A DNA stretch of 64,000 nucleotides, taken from positions 26,146 through 90,145 of the forward strand of contig JAFGEZ010000003.1 of NCBI GenBank assembly GCA_016931295.1, in the 5' to 3' direction. The position numbers and the translations under genes are program-made. Positions 44,950-54,351 of this stretch are shown here, piece after piece (position 1 is the first letter of the stretch; each line of letters starts with the position of its first letter). Below the pieces are notes generated by a model. The model saw only the letters and a program-made list of their open reading frames with translations. It did no database searches and was not told the origin of the DNA. The stretch comes from Candidatus Krumholzibacteriota bacterium (GTDB lineage: Bacteria; Krumholzibacteriota; Krumholzibacteriia; Krumholzibacteriales; Krumholzibacteriaceae).

Positions 44950-46179
44950 TCAGAGGTTGCGCCCGCCGGCGAGCATCGTTTCGAAGAGATCCGTCTCCAT
45001 GCGCACCCGATCTTCCCACGAGACGAAATACTCCCGTCCGAAGCGGGCGGCGCCGGCGGCGAGCCGGAGGCGCCGCGGCTCGTCGGTGGCGAGGGAGGCG
45101 ATCGCGGTCGCGAGGCCGGCCACGTCGCCGTTGTCGACGAGGATCCCCGTTTCGCCGTCGCGCACGATCTCGGCGGTGGCGGCGACGTCGAAGGCGACGA
45201 CCGGCAGTCCGCAGAGGATCGCCTCGCAGGGCGGCAGGGACTTGTTGGTCAGTTCGTTGGTGCCGACGAAGATGTCGCACGCCTTGAAGAGCCGGACGAC
45301 GTCGTCGTGCGGGACGATGCCGGTGAAGAGGATGCGCTCCGCGATGCCGAGCCGCCGAGCCTGCGCCTCGAGGGCGGCGCGATCCGGCCCGTCCCCCGCG
45401 ACGACGAAGCAAAGGTCCGGCGGCCCGCCGGCGAGGGCGAGCGCCGCCGCCTCGAGGAAGAGATCGATGCGTTTCGATTGCACGAGCCTGGAGAGGGTGA
45501 CGGCGAGGACGCCATCCGGCGGCAGGCCGAACTCACGCCTGGCCGCGGCGCGATCGACCGCGACATCCGCCCACTCGACATCCATGCCGTTCGGCAAGAA
45601 CGAGATGCGCTCCCGGGGGACGCCGAGGCGCGCGAGGGCCTCCTCTCCCCGCGTGCCGTCGTCGAGGACGATGTAGCGGTCGACGGGGCGCCTGAAGGCG
45701 AGGAGCTGGTCGGCGTTCAGCCACCGGTAACGGAGCGGCGACAGGTCGGTGCGTCCGAGGTTCATCACGCCGAAGAGCTTGACGGCCGTCGGGATCGCCA
45801 GGTCGCGTCCCGTCCGGCCGACGACGCCGCACGTGTAGTGGGAGAAGCCGAGCAGGAGATCGGCGCCGGCGCCGCGGGCGAGCTCGCGGAGCGGTTTGCC
45901 GGCCGCGCGGTCGAAGGACGCGTACCAGGCGAATCTCGCCAGCGAACCGGGAAGCCGCCGCCAGCGCCGGAAGACGTTCGGATAGGTGTGCCACCTGATC
46001 CCGTCGCCCGCGGGCGGCGCCCCGCCGGCGGGCTCGGGGATGAGGTAGTGGATTTCCCAGCCGGCCCGGACAAGGCCGCGGATGAAGTGCAACTCGTCGG
46101 CCACGCCGGCGCCCTCGCCCAGCGACCAGAGATCGTCCCAGATCGAGAGGACGACGATCCGTTTCGGCGTACCGCTCAC
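44950..46179 (-). CDS. Glycosyltransferase, GT4 family
   Basis: 409 residues with a GT-B fold. The N-terminal half starts KRIVVLSIWDDLWSLGEGAG, and the donor domain near 220-400 has LAVTLSRLVQSKRIDLFLEA and the E-x7-E-type stretch around NKSLPPCEAILCGLPVVAFD. Start is GTG at 46179, overlapping the stop of the upstream gene. The open frame extends further to 46530 only as a shadow. No membrane helix. Sugar and acceptor unknown; the genes it is coupled to (fumarylacetoacetase-like, DsbD) do not hint at a pathway. Confidence 0.87.
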   Translation of the reverse strand: MSGTPKRIVVLSIWDDLWSLGEGAGVADELHFIRGLVRAGWEIHYLIPEPAGGAPPAGDGIRWHTYPNVFRRWRRLPGSLARFAWYASFDRAAGKPLRELARGAGADLLLGFSHYTCGVVGRTGRDLAIPTAVKLFGVMNLGRTDLSPLRYRWLNADQLLAFRRPVDRYIVLDDGTRGEEALARLGVPRERISFLPNGMDVEWADVAVDRAAARREFGLPPDGVLAVTLSRLVQSKRIDLFLEAAALALAGGPPDLCFVVAGDGPDRAALEAQARRLGIAERILFTGIVPHDDVVRLFKACDIFVGTNELTNKSLPPCEAILCGLPVVAFDVAATAEIVRDGETGILVDNGDVAGLATAIASLATDEPRRLRLAAGAARFGREYFVSWEDRVRMETDLFETMLAGGRNL

Positions 46180-47051
46180 CCGTCCCCCCGCTGCTCTATG
46201 CGCACCCGGTTGCGGATCGTCCCGATACGGCCGACGCCGATCTCGACGACGTCCCCGTCGGAGAGGAAGACGGGCGGATCGCGGAAGACGCCCACCCCCG
46301 CCGGCGTTCCCGTCGCGATGACGTCCCCCGCCCGGAGCGTCATGCCGGCCGACACGAAGTGGACGATCGACGGGACGTCGAAGATCATGTCGGCGGTGGA
46401 GCCCTCCTGCATGACGCGGCCGTTCAGGCGCTGCGCGATCGGGAGATCGCCCGGATCGCCCGTCTCGTCGGGCGTGACGATCCAGGGGCCGCAGGGCGCG
46501 AAGGTGTCGAATCCCTTGCCGCGGAACCATTGCCGGTCGTCCCGCTGCACGCGCCGAGCGCTGACGTCGTTGAAGGCCATGTAGCCGGCGACGTGGTCGA
46601 GCGCCTCGAAGGGATCGACGCGGAAGCAGTCGCGGCCGATCACGACGGCGAGCTCGGCCTCGGCGTCGACGCGGTCGACGTCCGCCGGGATGACGATCTC
46701 GTCGAAGGGGCCGGCGAGCGCCGTCACTGCCTTGGCGAAGAGGATCGGGTGGGGCGGGGGCTCGCGTCCCTGCTCGCGGGCGTGGCCGGCGTAGTTGAGC
46801 CCGAGGCAGATGATCTTCCCGGGATCGGGGATCGGCGGCAGGAGCCGCGTCTCCTCGAGGCGCCGGAAGAGGGCGTGATCGAGCTCGGCGGCGTTGTCGA
46901 CGAGGTTGCGAACGGCCGGGAGGAGGCCCCCGGCCAGTATCGCGCGGAGCGAGGCCGGCGCCGACGGCATCGCCGCGGCGATGTCGAGGACGAGATTGCC
47001 GATGACGGCTCCCGGGCGGGGACCGTCGTCTTCGAAGGTCGCGAACTTCAC
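46176..47051 (-). CDS. Fumarylacetoacetate hydrolase family protein
   Basis: 291 residues of the FAH fold. Signatures: ICLGLNYAGHAREQGREPP, FAKAVTALAGPFDEIVIP, the metal-binding VDAEAELAVVIG and GYMAFNDVSARRVQRDDRQW. This fold covers fumarylacetoacetase-like, 2-hydroxyhepta-2,4-diene-dioate isomerase and oxaloacetate decarboxylase activities, so the substrate is open. GTG at 47051 follows AGGTGA; the longer frame to 47105 adds a non-homologous leader. It is seven bases after the dsbD stop and overlaps the glycosyltransferase start. Confidence 0.9.
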   Translation of the reverse strand: MKFATFEDDGPRPGAVIGNLVLDIAAAMPSAPASLRAILAGGLLPAVRNLVDNAAELDHALFRRLEETRLLPPIPDPGKIICLGLNYAGHAREQGREPPPHPILFAKAVTALAGPFDEIVIPADVDRVDAEAELAVVIGRDCFRVDPFEALDHVAGYMAFNDVSARRVQRDDRQWFRGKGFDTFAPCGPWIVTPDETGDPGDLPIAQRLNGRVMQEGSTADMIFDVPSIVHFVSAGMTLRAGDVIATGTPAGVGVFRDPPVFLSDGDVVEIGVGRIGTIRNRVRIEQRGDG

Positions 47052-47058
47052 GGGTCGA

Positions 47059-48864
47059 TCACCTGGTGATGGCCTCGAGACGCCGGCGGAACTCCGCGGC
47101 GTCAACGAACCCCGTCACGCGAAGGGCGGTCGCCTCCTCGCCGGCGCGGTCGATGAAGATGATAGTCGGTACGCCCCGGACGCCGAAGCGCTTTTTCAGC
47201 TCCGTCTCGCGCGCGGAGGGGCGCGTGAGGTCGACCTTGAGGGCGACCGTCTTCGCGGCGAGCGCGATCACCCCGGCATCGGCGAAGGTGGCGTGCTCGA
47301 GCTCGTGGCAGGGGATGCACCAGTCGGCCGAGAAATCGACGAGCACCGGCTCGCCGTCCGCCGCCGCCCGTTCGAGGAGGCGTTCCTCGAAGGGCGTCCA
47401 CCCGATCCCCGCCGTATCGGCCGGCCGGACGGGCCCTCCCGGCCAGAGAACGAGTCCCGCGGCGAGCGCGATCGCGAGGACACCGACGGCCCGCCGGAGC
47501 AGGACGAAGCCGCGCGCCGTCTCTCCCGTCCGGTCGAGCCAGCCGAGCCAGATGCCGGCCGACGCGGCGATCGCGACGTAGGCGAGGCCGGCGAGCCGGC
47601 CGGGCAGGAAATGCCGCGCGAAATAGACCGCCATCGCGATCAGGATGAACCCGAAGACCTTCCGGATCCAGATCATCCAGTTCCCCGAACGCGGCAGCCG
47701 GTTGATCGATCCCGAGACGGTGCCGAGGACGAGGAAGGGCAGTCCCATCCCCCACGCGAGGGTGAAGAACATCAGGAAGCCGAGCACGGGATTCCCCATC
47801 TCGCCGACCCAGGTGAGGAGCCCCAAAACGAAGGGGCCGATGCACGGGGCGGCGAGGACGCCGACGGTGAGGCCCATGAAGAGGGCGCCCGGCCATCCCT
47901 GCCTCGCCCGGCCGGTGCGGCGGGTGAGGAAGGCGGGCATCCGCAGCTCCCATACGCCGAACATCGAGAGCGCCAGGCCGAGGAGGACGGCGGCGATGAA
48001 GAGGATCACCCAGGGATTCTGCAAGGCGGAGCCGAAGAGGCTCCCGGTCATCGCCGCGACGACGCCGAGGACGCTGTAGGTGATCGACATCCCCAGGACG
48101 TAGACGAGGGCGAGAAGGAAGGTCCGCGAGGTCCTGCCCCCCGACTGCCCGCCGAAGTAGCTCACGGTGATCGGGATCAGCGGATAGATGCAGGGCGTGA
48201 GGTTCAGCGCCAGGCCGCCGAGGAAGATGAAGACGAAGGCGAGGAGAAGGCCGCGTTCGGCGACCATGCCCCCGAAGGCGTCGCCACCGCCCCCGGCGGT
48301 CGGTCCGGCGAAGGGGGGAGCGGCGAAGAGATCGGGGCTGACGAGCGCGACCGTCTCTTCGGGGCAGGCGACGCGGAGCGCCAGGACGACCGACGCCTCG
48401 GCGGGCTCGCGGCAGGTCGCGTTGTTGCAGCCCTGGTAGCGGAGGCGGATACGCAGCTCGCGCGGGCCCGGCGCCGCGTCGGCGTCGACGGCGATCTCGG
48501 CGCCGAAGACGAGGCGGCCATGGTAGAGCAGCATGTCGCCGTCGCTGATCTCGAGTCGCATCCGCTCGGGCTCGGGATAGAGGAACCGCTTGATCGCGAT
48601 CCCCGGCGGCGCCTCGATCTCGAGGACGGTCGGGATCAGGTACTCGTCGAGGGGCTCGTTCGCGTTGATGTGCCAGCCGTCGAGGATCGTCGCGGTGACG
48701 GCGAGCATGCCCCGCGATCCGGGGTGGAAGGCGGACAGGGACAGAACGGCCGAGGTCTCGACGAGTTCCCCGTCGGCGTCGAAGAAGGTCTGCGCGGCGC
48801 CCGCCGCGGCCAGGAGGGCCAGTGCGGTCGCGATCGCGATGATGCCCGTCGATCTCCGTCTCAT
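47059..48864 (-). CDS. dsbD: DsbD, thiol:disulfide interchange protein
   Basis: 601 residues that carry electrons from cytosolic thioredoxin to the periplasm. Signal peptide 1-24. N-terminal periplasmic domain with the Cys pair in YQGCNNATCREP. Eight membrane helices (about 205-475) contain the two transport Cys: NLTPCIYPL and LAAPCIGPF. The C-terminal thioredoxin-like domain has DWCIPCHELE. Length and order are normal. ATG follows GGAGAGAGG. It could keep periplasmic c-type cytochrome or isomerase thiols reduced; no partner gene is adjacent. Confidence 0.95.
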   Translation of the reverse strand: MRRRSTGIIAIATALALLAAAGAAQTFFDADGELVETSAVLSLSAFHPGSRGMLAVTATILDGWHINANEPLDEYLIPTVLEIEAPPGIAIKRFLYPEPERMRLEISDGDMLLYHGRLVFGAEIAVDADAAPGPRELRIRLRYQGCNNATCREPAEASVVLALRVACPEETVALVSPDLFAAPPFAGPTAGGGGDAFGGMVAERGLLLAFVFIFLGGLALNLTPCIYPLIPITVSYFGGQSGGRTSRTFLLALVYVLGMSITYSVLGVVAAMTGSLFGSALQNPWVILFIAAVLLGLALSMFGVWELRMPAFLTRRTGRARQGWPGALFMGLTVGVLAAPCIGPFVLGLLTWVGEMGNPVLGFLMFFTLAWGMGLPFLVLGTVSGSINRLPRSGNWMIWIRKVFGFILIAMAVYFARHFLPGRLAGLAYVAIAASAGIWLGWLDRTGETARGFVLLRRAVGVLAIALAAGLVLWPGGPVRPADTAGIGWTPFEERLLERAAADGEPVLVDFSADWCIPCHELEHATFADAGVIALAAKTVALKVDLTRPSARETELKKRFGVRGVPTIIFIDRAGEEATALRVTGFVDAAEFRRRLEAITR

Positions 48865-48885
48865 CCTCTCTCCTTCTCCCCGTGA

Positions 48886-50730
48886 CTAGTCGGTGTACGA
48901 GAACACGTAGACCCCGCCGCTGGCGCTCCCGAGGTAGACGAACCGTTCGTCCGCCCAGACGCCCCGGGCGTCGTCGACCGTCGCGTGCCGGGCGACCTCG
49001 ACGGGGTGCGCCGGTTCGGAGACGTCGACCGCCACGATGCCGCCGGTGTGGCAGGCGGCGAAGAGCGTCTTCCCCCGGACGTGGATGTTCCGAACGAGGC
49101 CGCCCAGGTCGACCTCGCCGAGCAGGCGCGGCGCCGAGGGATCGGAGACGTCGATCGTCTTGAGCCCGTTGCCGCCGTCCGCGAGGTAGGCCGTCCCGCC
49201 GACGACGAAGACGTCGTCCACCCATCCCGGCGTGTCGATGCGCGAGAGATACTCGGGCGCGCCCTCTCCCGGCCGGTAGATGCGCATCCCGTCCCTGCCG
49301 TCGGCGAGGTAGAAGAGGCCGTTCTCGACATGTACACCCCTCACCTCCGAGAGTTCCCGCCGCCAGACCCGGGAGGGGCTCTCCGGAACGGCGACGTCGA
49401 AGATCTCCGCGCCCCCGAGGCCCCCCGCGACGTACGCCCGCACGCCGTCGAGGACGATGGCCGAGAGGAACCACGACGATGCGACGCGGCCGAGGAGCCG
49501 CGGCGCGCGGGGGTCGGACACGTCGATCGTCTTGAGCCCGTCGTTCCCGTCGCAGAGGACGAGCAGGTCGCCCTTCACCGCGACGTCGCGGGCGACGGTC
49601 GTCTGCAAATGGCCGATCCATTCGATCGAGCCGTCCTGGCCGATCTCGCCGATCCGCACGCCGTCCTCGCCGTTGGCGAGATAGAGGAGGCCGTTCGCCG
49701 TGACGAGGTCGATGGCGAAACCGCTCGTGTCGATACGGCCCGCGAAACGCGCCTCGCCGGCGGCGTTCCTTCGGAAGAACGCGCAGCCCTTCTTCCCGGC
49801 GACGGCCATGAATGCCCTCTCGGCGGCGACGAGGCGCGAGCACCCGAATCCGCGGCGGGTCCTGATCCTCGACAGCACGCCGCCCTCGGCCGGAAGGCCA
49901 TCGAGTTTCAGCGGCCTGCCGGTCCGGGCGTTCGTCTCCGCCCGGAAGGGGACGTATTCGCCGGCCTTCGTGCAGACGAGTCCCTCCCGGCCGGCGAAGT
50001 CGAGATCGACCGCGCCCCGCACGGCGAGGGGCTCGAGCGAAACCGGGGAGGCCGGGTCGTCGATGCGCCACCTGGCGACGGTGCCGTCGACGAGAACGAG
50101 GTGCAGGATGTCGCCGCCGACGGCGACGTGGCGGATGTGTTCCGGGGAGACGATCTCGGCGACGGACGTCAATCCGCCGTTCGTTTCGACCCGGAAGATT
50201 CCGGCCGTGCCGGAGGAGGAGACGACGAGAAGGGAGCCGTGCCCCACGATGTCGTTCGCCGGCCCCATGCGCCGTTCGCCGAGCGGCGCGGGGGCGAAGG
50301 GGTCGGTGATGTCGAAGGTGAGGATCGATCCCGTCTCGTTCAGGAGGTAGAGGAACCCGCCGGCGATCTCGCACCGGGCCGCGCGTCTCGCGGGCCGCCG
50401 GGCAGCCACGCGCGGCCGCGACGGGTCGGCGAGATCGAGCACGCAGAGTCCGCCGCGCCCCGCGGCCACGTACACGGTCGATCCGACCGCGATGAGATTC
50501 CTCGGCATCCCGTCGAGAGGGAGCCACGCCGGCTCCTTCGTCGCGTCGGCGGTGTCGATGACGGCGATGCCCCCTCCCGTGGCGAGCGCGAATCCGCCGG
50601 GCACGAACGCGCCGGTCGCCGCCGGCCCCTGCATCAGCGAACGGGAGCGGAGGGTGAACTCGCCGGCGTTGCCGGGAACGGCCGAGGACGCGAGGGCGAT
50701 GAAGATGACGGCGATGAGCGCCTTGCGCAT
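48886..50730 (-). CDS. Secreted LVIVD-repeat protein (beta-propeller)
   Basis: 614 residues. Signal peptide 1-22 (cut after GNAGE). The rest consists of short repeats built on the LVIVD pattern: L-x-V-I-D-V-S-D-P, with G-A-Y-L-A-D-G-G-N-G-L between. At least eight units are recognisable (TIDVSDPRAPRLLG, TIDVSDPSAPRLLGEV, VLDLADPSRPR). Such propellers are common on surfaces of archaea and FCB-type bacteria; ligand unknown. ATG at 50730 follows AGGAGGT. It ends 21 bases before dsbD, so the two are probably in one transcript. Confidence 0.88.
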   Translation of the reverse strand: MRKALIAVIFIALASSAVPGNAGEFTLRSRSLMQGPAATGAFVPGGFALATGGGIAVIDTADATKEPAWLPLDGMPRNLIAVGSTVYVAAGRGGLCVLDLADPSRPRVAARRPARRAARCEIAGGFLYLLNETGSILTFDITDPFAPAPLGERRMGPANDIVGHGSLLVVSSSGTAGIFRVETNGGLTSVAEIVSPEHIRHVAVGGDILHLVLVDGTVARWRIDDPASPVSLEPLAVRGAVDLDFAGREGLVCTKAGEYVPFRAETNARTGRPLKLDGLPAEGGVLSRIRTRRGFGCSRLVAAERAFMAVAGKKGCAFFRRNAAGEARFAGRIDTSGFAIDLVTANGLLYLANGEDGVRIGEIGQDGSIEWIGHLQTTVARDVAVKGDLLVLCDGNDGLKTIDVSDPRAPRLLGRVASSWFLSAIVLDGVRAYVAGGLGGAEIFDVAVPESPSRVWRRELSEVRGVHVENGLFYLADGRDGMRIYRPGEGAPEYLSRIDTPGWVDDVFVVGGTAYLADGGNGLKTIDVSDPSAPRLLGEVDLGGLVRNIHVRGKTLFAACHTGGIVAVDVSEPAHPVEVARHATVDDARGVWADERFVYLGSASGGVYVFSYTD

Positions 50731-50872
50731 GGTGGATCGTACCTCCTGTTGCGGTCCGGTCGGTCTGCTGCAGCCCCGAGAGTATGAAAATACCCGCGTC
50801 AAGGCAAGGTGTCTTGCGTCCGCCGCCGGCCCTCTGCTACAGTTGCGTCCTGTCCTCGGAGAAAGCGAGCGC

Positions 50873-51535
50873 ATGCGCAACATACATCTCATCCGTCACG
50901 GCGAGTCGGTCTGGAACCGCGAGCGGCGGGCCCAGGGCACCTGTCCGGGCGTCTCGCTCAGCGACGCCGGTAGACGTCAGGCCAACGCTCTCGGACGCCG
51001 GCTGCGCTCTCTTCCATTCGATCACGTCTACAGCAGCGACGCGCTGCGTGCCCTCGAGACGGCACGGATCGCGCTGGGCGGCGGCCGGGAGCCGATCGTC
51101 CGGGGCGAGCTGCGCGAACTCGGCCTCGGCGACTGGGAGGGACGGCTCCTCGCCGAGATCCGGCGGGAGAGCCCCGGGGAGATCGACCGCTGGTACCGGC
51201 GCCCGACCACCGCCCGCATCGAGGGGGGCGAGGATATCCGCCGGTTCCGCGATCGCGTCGTCCGGGCCATCGATGCGATCGTCGAGGAGACCGCCCGGGG
51301 AGATGTCCTCGTCTTCACGCACGGCGGCGTGATCTCCTGCTACCTCACCGCCATCCTCGGCATGGACGTCGACGATCTCTGGGCCTTCTCGATCGGAAAC
51401 ACCTCGATCACCACGATCGTCCTCGATTTCCGGCCGCGCGTCTCGAGACTCGGCGGCACGTCGCATCTCGACGGCGGACGGTCCGGCTTCGACGGGATCA
51501 TCCTTCCCGGCGACGACAGCGTGGCGGAAAACTGA
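50873..51535 (+). CDS. Histidine phosphatase superfamily protein (phosphoglycerate-mutase-like)
   Basis: 220 residues. Catalytic phospho-His in LIRHGESVWN, second His in FTHGGVIS, and the Arg/Glu set (YSSDALRALETA, LRELGLGDWEG) of the broad-specificity phosphatase group. A C-terminal extension of ~25 residues is variable. The ATG at 50873 lies after GGAGAAAGC; the open frame to 50492 overlaps the divergent gene and is a shadow. Its substrate cannot be told; cobalamin, sugar-phosphate and alpha-ribazole phosphatases all share these motifs. The end overlaps the converging radical-SAM gene by 38 bases. Confidence 0.87.
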   Translation: MRNIHLIRHGESVWNRERRAQGTCPGVSLSDAGRRQANALGRRLRSLPFDHVYSSDALRALETARIALGGGREPIVRGELRELGLGDWEGRLLAEIRRESPGEIDRWYRRPTTARIEGGEDIRRFRDRVVRAIDAIVEETARGDVLVFTHGGVISCYLTAILGMDVDDLWAFSIGNTSITTIVLDFRPRVSRLGGTSHLDGGRSGFDGIILPGDDSVAEN

Positions 51536-52574
51536 CCTCCGCGTCCTCCCACACCTCCGCCGGCTCCATCGACAGCTCGATCCCCGTTCCGGGAAAGCGC
51601 TCGCGGACGATCGCCGCGATCGTCCGGTAGAGTCTCACGCGCGCCGGGCGGTTGAGGCGCTCCTTGCCGTCGGCGTCGCGGATCCATTCGCCGCGCAAAA
51701 CGGCGCTGCGGGGGCGGCGCCGCCGGACGACGTCGCGCAGCCCGAGCGGGAAGCGCAGGACGCCGATCTCGACCCGTTCCGGCCCGTCCGGCCCGAGCGC
51801 CCCGGCGACGAGGCCGACGAGCCGCCGGTAGTCGTTCTCCCGCGCGTACGCGGGGATCACCGGGTCGAGGCGGACGCCGACGCGCAGCCCCGCAGCCGCG
51901 GCGCGCCGCATCGCATCGAGGCGCGCCTCGAGGGGCGCGGTGCCGGGTTCCTCGCGACCGATCGCCTCGGCCGGCGTCATCGTCCAGGCGATGACGAGGT
52001 GGCGGCGCATGAGGGCGGCGAGCCGCGGGTCCGGCGGTTCGCTTCCGGCGGCGCCCGCCGCGGCCAGCAGGTGGTCGATCGACGCGCTCTTCGTCCTCGC
52101 GTCGAGGAGGGCGCCGGTGCCCTCGAGGAGGGGCAGGATATCGAGGGTCGTGCCCGTGACGGCGTCGAGGGCGAGGCTGTCGCCGAACTCGCCCGTCGTG
52201 AGGCGGATCAACGGATCGTCGCGGAGGGCGGCGCGTATCTCGTCGGCCATCCGGCCGGTGTCGGTGAAGACGGTCAGCCCGCTCGTCTCGAGATAGCTCT
52301 GCAGGTAGCAGTAGGCGCAGGAGAAGGGGCAGCCGACGAGCGGCACGACGTATCTTTCTCCGCAGGGCGGCGCCTTCTCGGGGAGGCGGAAGGTCTTGAC
52401 GAACGCCCCGCGCCGGCGCGACAGGGCGAGCGTTCCCGGCGGCGGTCCCCCCGCGGGCGCCTCGCCGGCGAGGACTTGCGCGGGAACGCCGGGCAGCCGG
52501 CCGCGCACGCGCTCGACGAGCACGTCCGAGGCCGCCTCGGCCGCGATGACGATCATCTCGATCTTCACGGGCAT
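51498..52574 (-). CDS. SPL-family radical SAM protein
   Basis: 358 residues related to spore photoproduct lyase. The N-terminal region (PLVGCPFSCAYCYLQSYL) contains the cluster-binding C-x3-C-x2-C motif in the SPL form. Downstream RLTTGEFGDSLALD occupies the place where Bacillus SPL has its catalytic Cys; I see no Cys there, so classical photoproduct repair is doubtful. ATG at 52574 lies one base after the rhomboid stop, so translation may be coupled. Similar genes are widespread in non-sporulating bacteria with unknown function. Confidence 0.82.
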   Translation of the reverse strand: MPVKIEMIVIAAEAASDVLVERVRGRLPGVPAQVLAGEAPAGGPPPGTLALSRRRGAFVKTFRLPEKAPPCGERYVVPLVGCPFSCAYCYLQSYLETSGLTVFTDTGRMADEIRAALRDDPLIRLTTGEFGDSLALDAVTGTTLDILPLLEGTGALLDARTKSASIDHLLAAAGAAGSEPPDPRLAALMRRHLVIAWTMTPAEAIGREEPGTAPLEARLDAMRRAAAAGLRVGVRLDPVIPAYARENDYRRLVGLVAGALGPDGPERVEIGVLRFPLGLRDVVRRRRPRSAVLRGEWIRDADGKERLNRPARVRLYRTIAAIVRERFPGTGIELSMEPAEVWEDAEVSFPPRCRRREG

Positions 52575-52575
52575 C

Positions 52576-53316
52576 TCAGTATTCGACCCAGCCGCCGCGG
52601 CGCAGCCATCGGATCGTGTCGCCGGCGAAAAGGTAGACGAGGACGATGCCGCCGATGAATCCGCCGATGTGGGCGAACCACGCGACGCCGCCGCCCTGCA
52701 TCTCGCCGAGCGAGGCGATGCCGTAGAAGAGCTGGATGACGAACCAGAAGACGATGATGACGTAGGCCGGCACGACGGTCAGGCGGATGAAGATGAAAAG
52801 GAACATCAGCGTGAGGACGCGCGCGTGCGGAAAGGCGACCAGGTAGGCGCCGAGAATGCCCGCGATCGCGCCGCTCGCCCCGATCGTCGGGATCGTCGAC
52901 GACGGGTCGGAGAGGATGTGCAGGGCGTGGGCCGCCAGGCCGCAGAGAAGGTAGAAGAGGATGTACTTCGTCGGGCCGAGGATGTCCTCGACGTTGTTCC
53001 CGAAGATCCACAGGTAGAGCATGTTCGATGCGAGGTGCAGCAGCCCGCCGTGCATGAACATCGAGGTGAGGAGGGTGAGGCCGATGACGGCCGGCCCCTC
53101 CTGGTGGGTCATCCCCCCGCCGATGCGGAGGCCGACGAGGTCGGTCCAGTGCGTGATCTCGAAGGGGGTCGCCCCGAGCGAGGCGACGACCGAGTTGTAC
53201 CCGACCGATCCGAGCGAGCGCATGTAGAGGTAGACGAGGACGTTGATCGCGATGAGGGCGATCGTCACGAACGGCGTCCGACGGGTCGGATTGATATCCT
53301 TCAGCGGCAGGAACAT
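52576..53316 (-). CDS. Rhomboid-family intramembrane serine protease
   Basis: 246 residues with about six membrane helices. Catalytic Ser in IGASGAIAG, catalytic His in VAWFAHIGGFIGG, and the typical helix-1/loop region containing MFMHGGLLHLASNMLYLWIFGNNVED. No SD precedes the ATG; TAGATT (53328-53323) ends six bases upstream, so the mRNA may be leaderless. It is followed immediately by the SPL-like gene. Confidence 0.93.
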   Translation of the reverse strand: MFLPLKDINPTRRTPFVTIALIAINVLVYLYMRSLGSVGYNSVVASLGATPFEITHWTDLVGLRIGGGMTHQEGPAVIGLTLLTSMFMHGGLLHLASNMLYLWIFGNNVEDILGPTKYILFYLLCGLAAHALHILSDPSSTIPTIGASGAIAGILGAYLVAFPHARVLTLMFLFIFIRLTVVPAYVIIVFWFVIQLFYGIASLGEMQGGGVAWFAHIGGFIGGIVLVYLFAGDTIRWLRRGGWVEY

Positions 53317-53356
53317 ACCGGTAATCTAGCGGACCGGGCCGTGCGGGGAAAGCGAA

Positions 53357-54319
53357 TTAACCGGGGATGCGCAGGCACACCTTGAAGGCGTCTTGCCGCC
53401 GCGTCCGCCGGAAGGCCGTCTCGAAGCGGTCGAGCGGGTAGACGGCGGTGATGAATGGCAAGACCGCCACCTCGCGCATCGCGACGAGGCGCAGGGCGGT
53501 GTCGAAGGGGCCGCAGCGGGAGCCGATCACCGTGATCTCGTCGACGACGAGCGGCGAGGGATTCCAGCGCACCGGGGCGGCGACGGTGGATTTCATCACG
53601 ATCGTCCCGCGCGGCCGCACGAGGGCGGCCGCGGCGGGGAGCCCGCCGAGGCTCCCCGTGCATTCGACGACGACGTCGAATGCGTGCGCGTCTCCGGGCC
53701 GTTCGCCGGTCTTCCGCGCCCTGAGGCCGATCGACCGCAAGGCGGACATCTTCGCCTCGTTCATGCCGAAGACGGTCAGGTGCCGGCTCCGAAGGGAGAG
53801 GACCTGGGCCGCCAAGGCGGCGAGGCGCCCGTCGCCGAGGACCGCCACGCGGTCGGTGGCGGCGATCCGCGCGCGAACGGGGATCTCGCAGGCGGCGGCG
53901 AGGAGCTCGGTGAAGACCGCCTCCTCGTCGGCGACCTCGTCGGGGACGCGATGGAGGTTGGCCTCGGGGAGGGCGAGGTACTCGGCGAAGGCGCCGTCGC
54001 GCCCGTCGATCCCGAGGGTCGTGCGCCGGGTGCAGTGCTTGCCGAGCCCGCGCCGGCACAGCGAGCACCGGTTGCACGGGACGTTGATCTCGCCGACGAC
54101 GCGCCTGCCGACGAGCGCGCGCGTCGGGGCCTCGACGACCTCGCCGACGAATTCATGGCCGGGGATGCCGGTGAAGCCCATGTACCCGCGGAGGATCTCG
54201 AGATCGGTCGAGCAGATGCCGGCGAGGCGGACGCGCACGAGGGCTTCCCCCCGTTTCCGGCGCGGCCGGGGCCGTGAGCAGAGTCGCAGCGTCGTTCCGT
54301 CGAAAAGCAGGGCTTTCAT
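53357..54319 (-). CDS. Zinc-dependent alcohol dehydrogenase (MDR family)
   Basis: 320 residues. Catalytic zinc site in LAGICSTDLEILRGY and GHEFVGEV; structural zinc site in CNRCSLCRRGLGKHC. The Rossmann domain has VAVLGDGRLAALAAQVL. It is shorter than typical members (about 340). ATG at 54319; the frame to 54400 is non-homologous. Divergent from the LOG gene. Substrate unknown; polyol dehydrogenases and short-chain alcohol dehydrogenases look alike at this level. Confidence 0.9.
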   Translation of the reverse strand: MKALLFDGTTLRLCSRPRPRRKRGEALVRVRLAGICSTDLEILRGYMGFTGIPGHEFVGEVVEAPTRALVGRRVVGEINVPCNRCSLCRRGLGKHCTRRTTLGIDGRDGAFAEYLALPEANLHRVPDEVADEEAVFTELLAAACEIPVRARIAATDRVAVLGDGRLAALAAQVLSLRSRHLTVFGMNEAKMSALRSIGLRARKTGERPGDAHAFDVVVECTGSLGGLPAAAALVRPRGTIVMKSTVAAPVRWNPSPLVVDEITVIGSRCGPFDTALRLVAMREVAVLPFITAVYPLDRFETAFRRTRRQDAFKVCLRIPG

Positions 54320-54351
54320 CGCCGTCGGGCCGCGGCGGGCCCGCTTCCTCC

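Noticed and set aside
47102-50527. 1141-residue Arg-rich open frame overlapping dsbD and the LVIVD gene on the minus strand
   Set aside because: It runs in another frame across two well-supported genes and has no motif.
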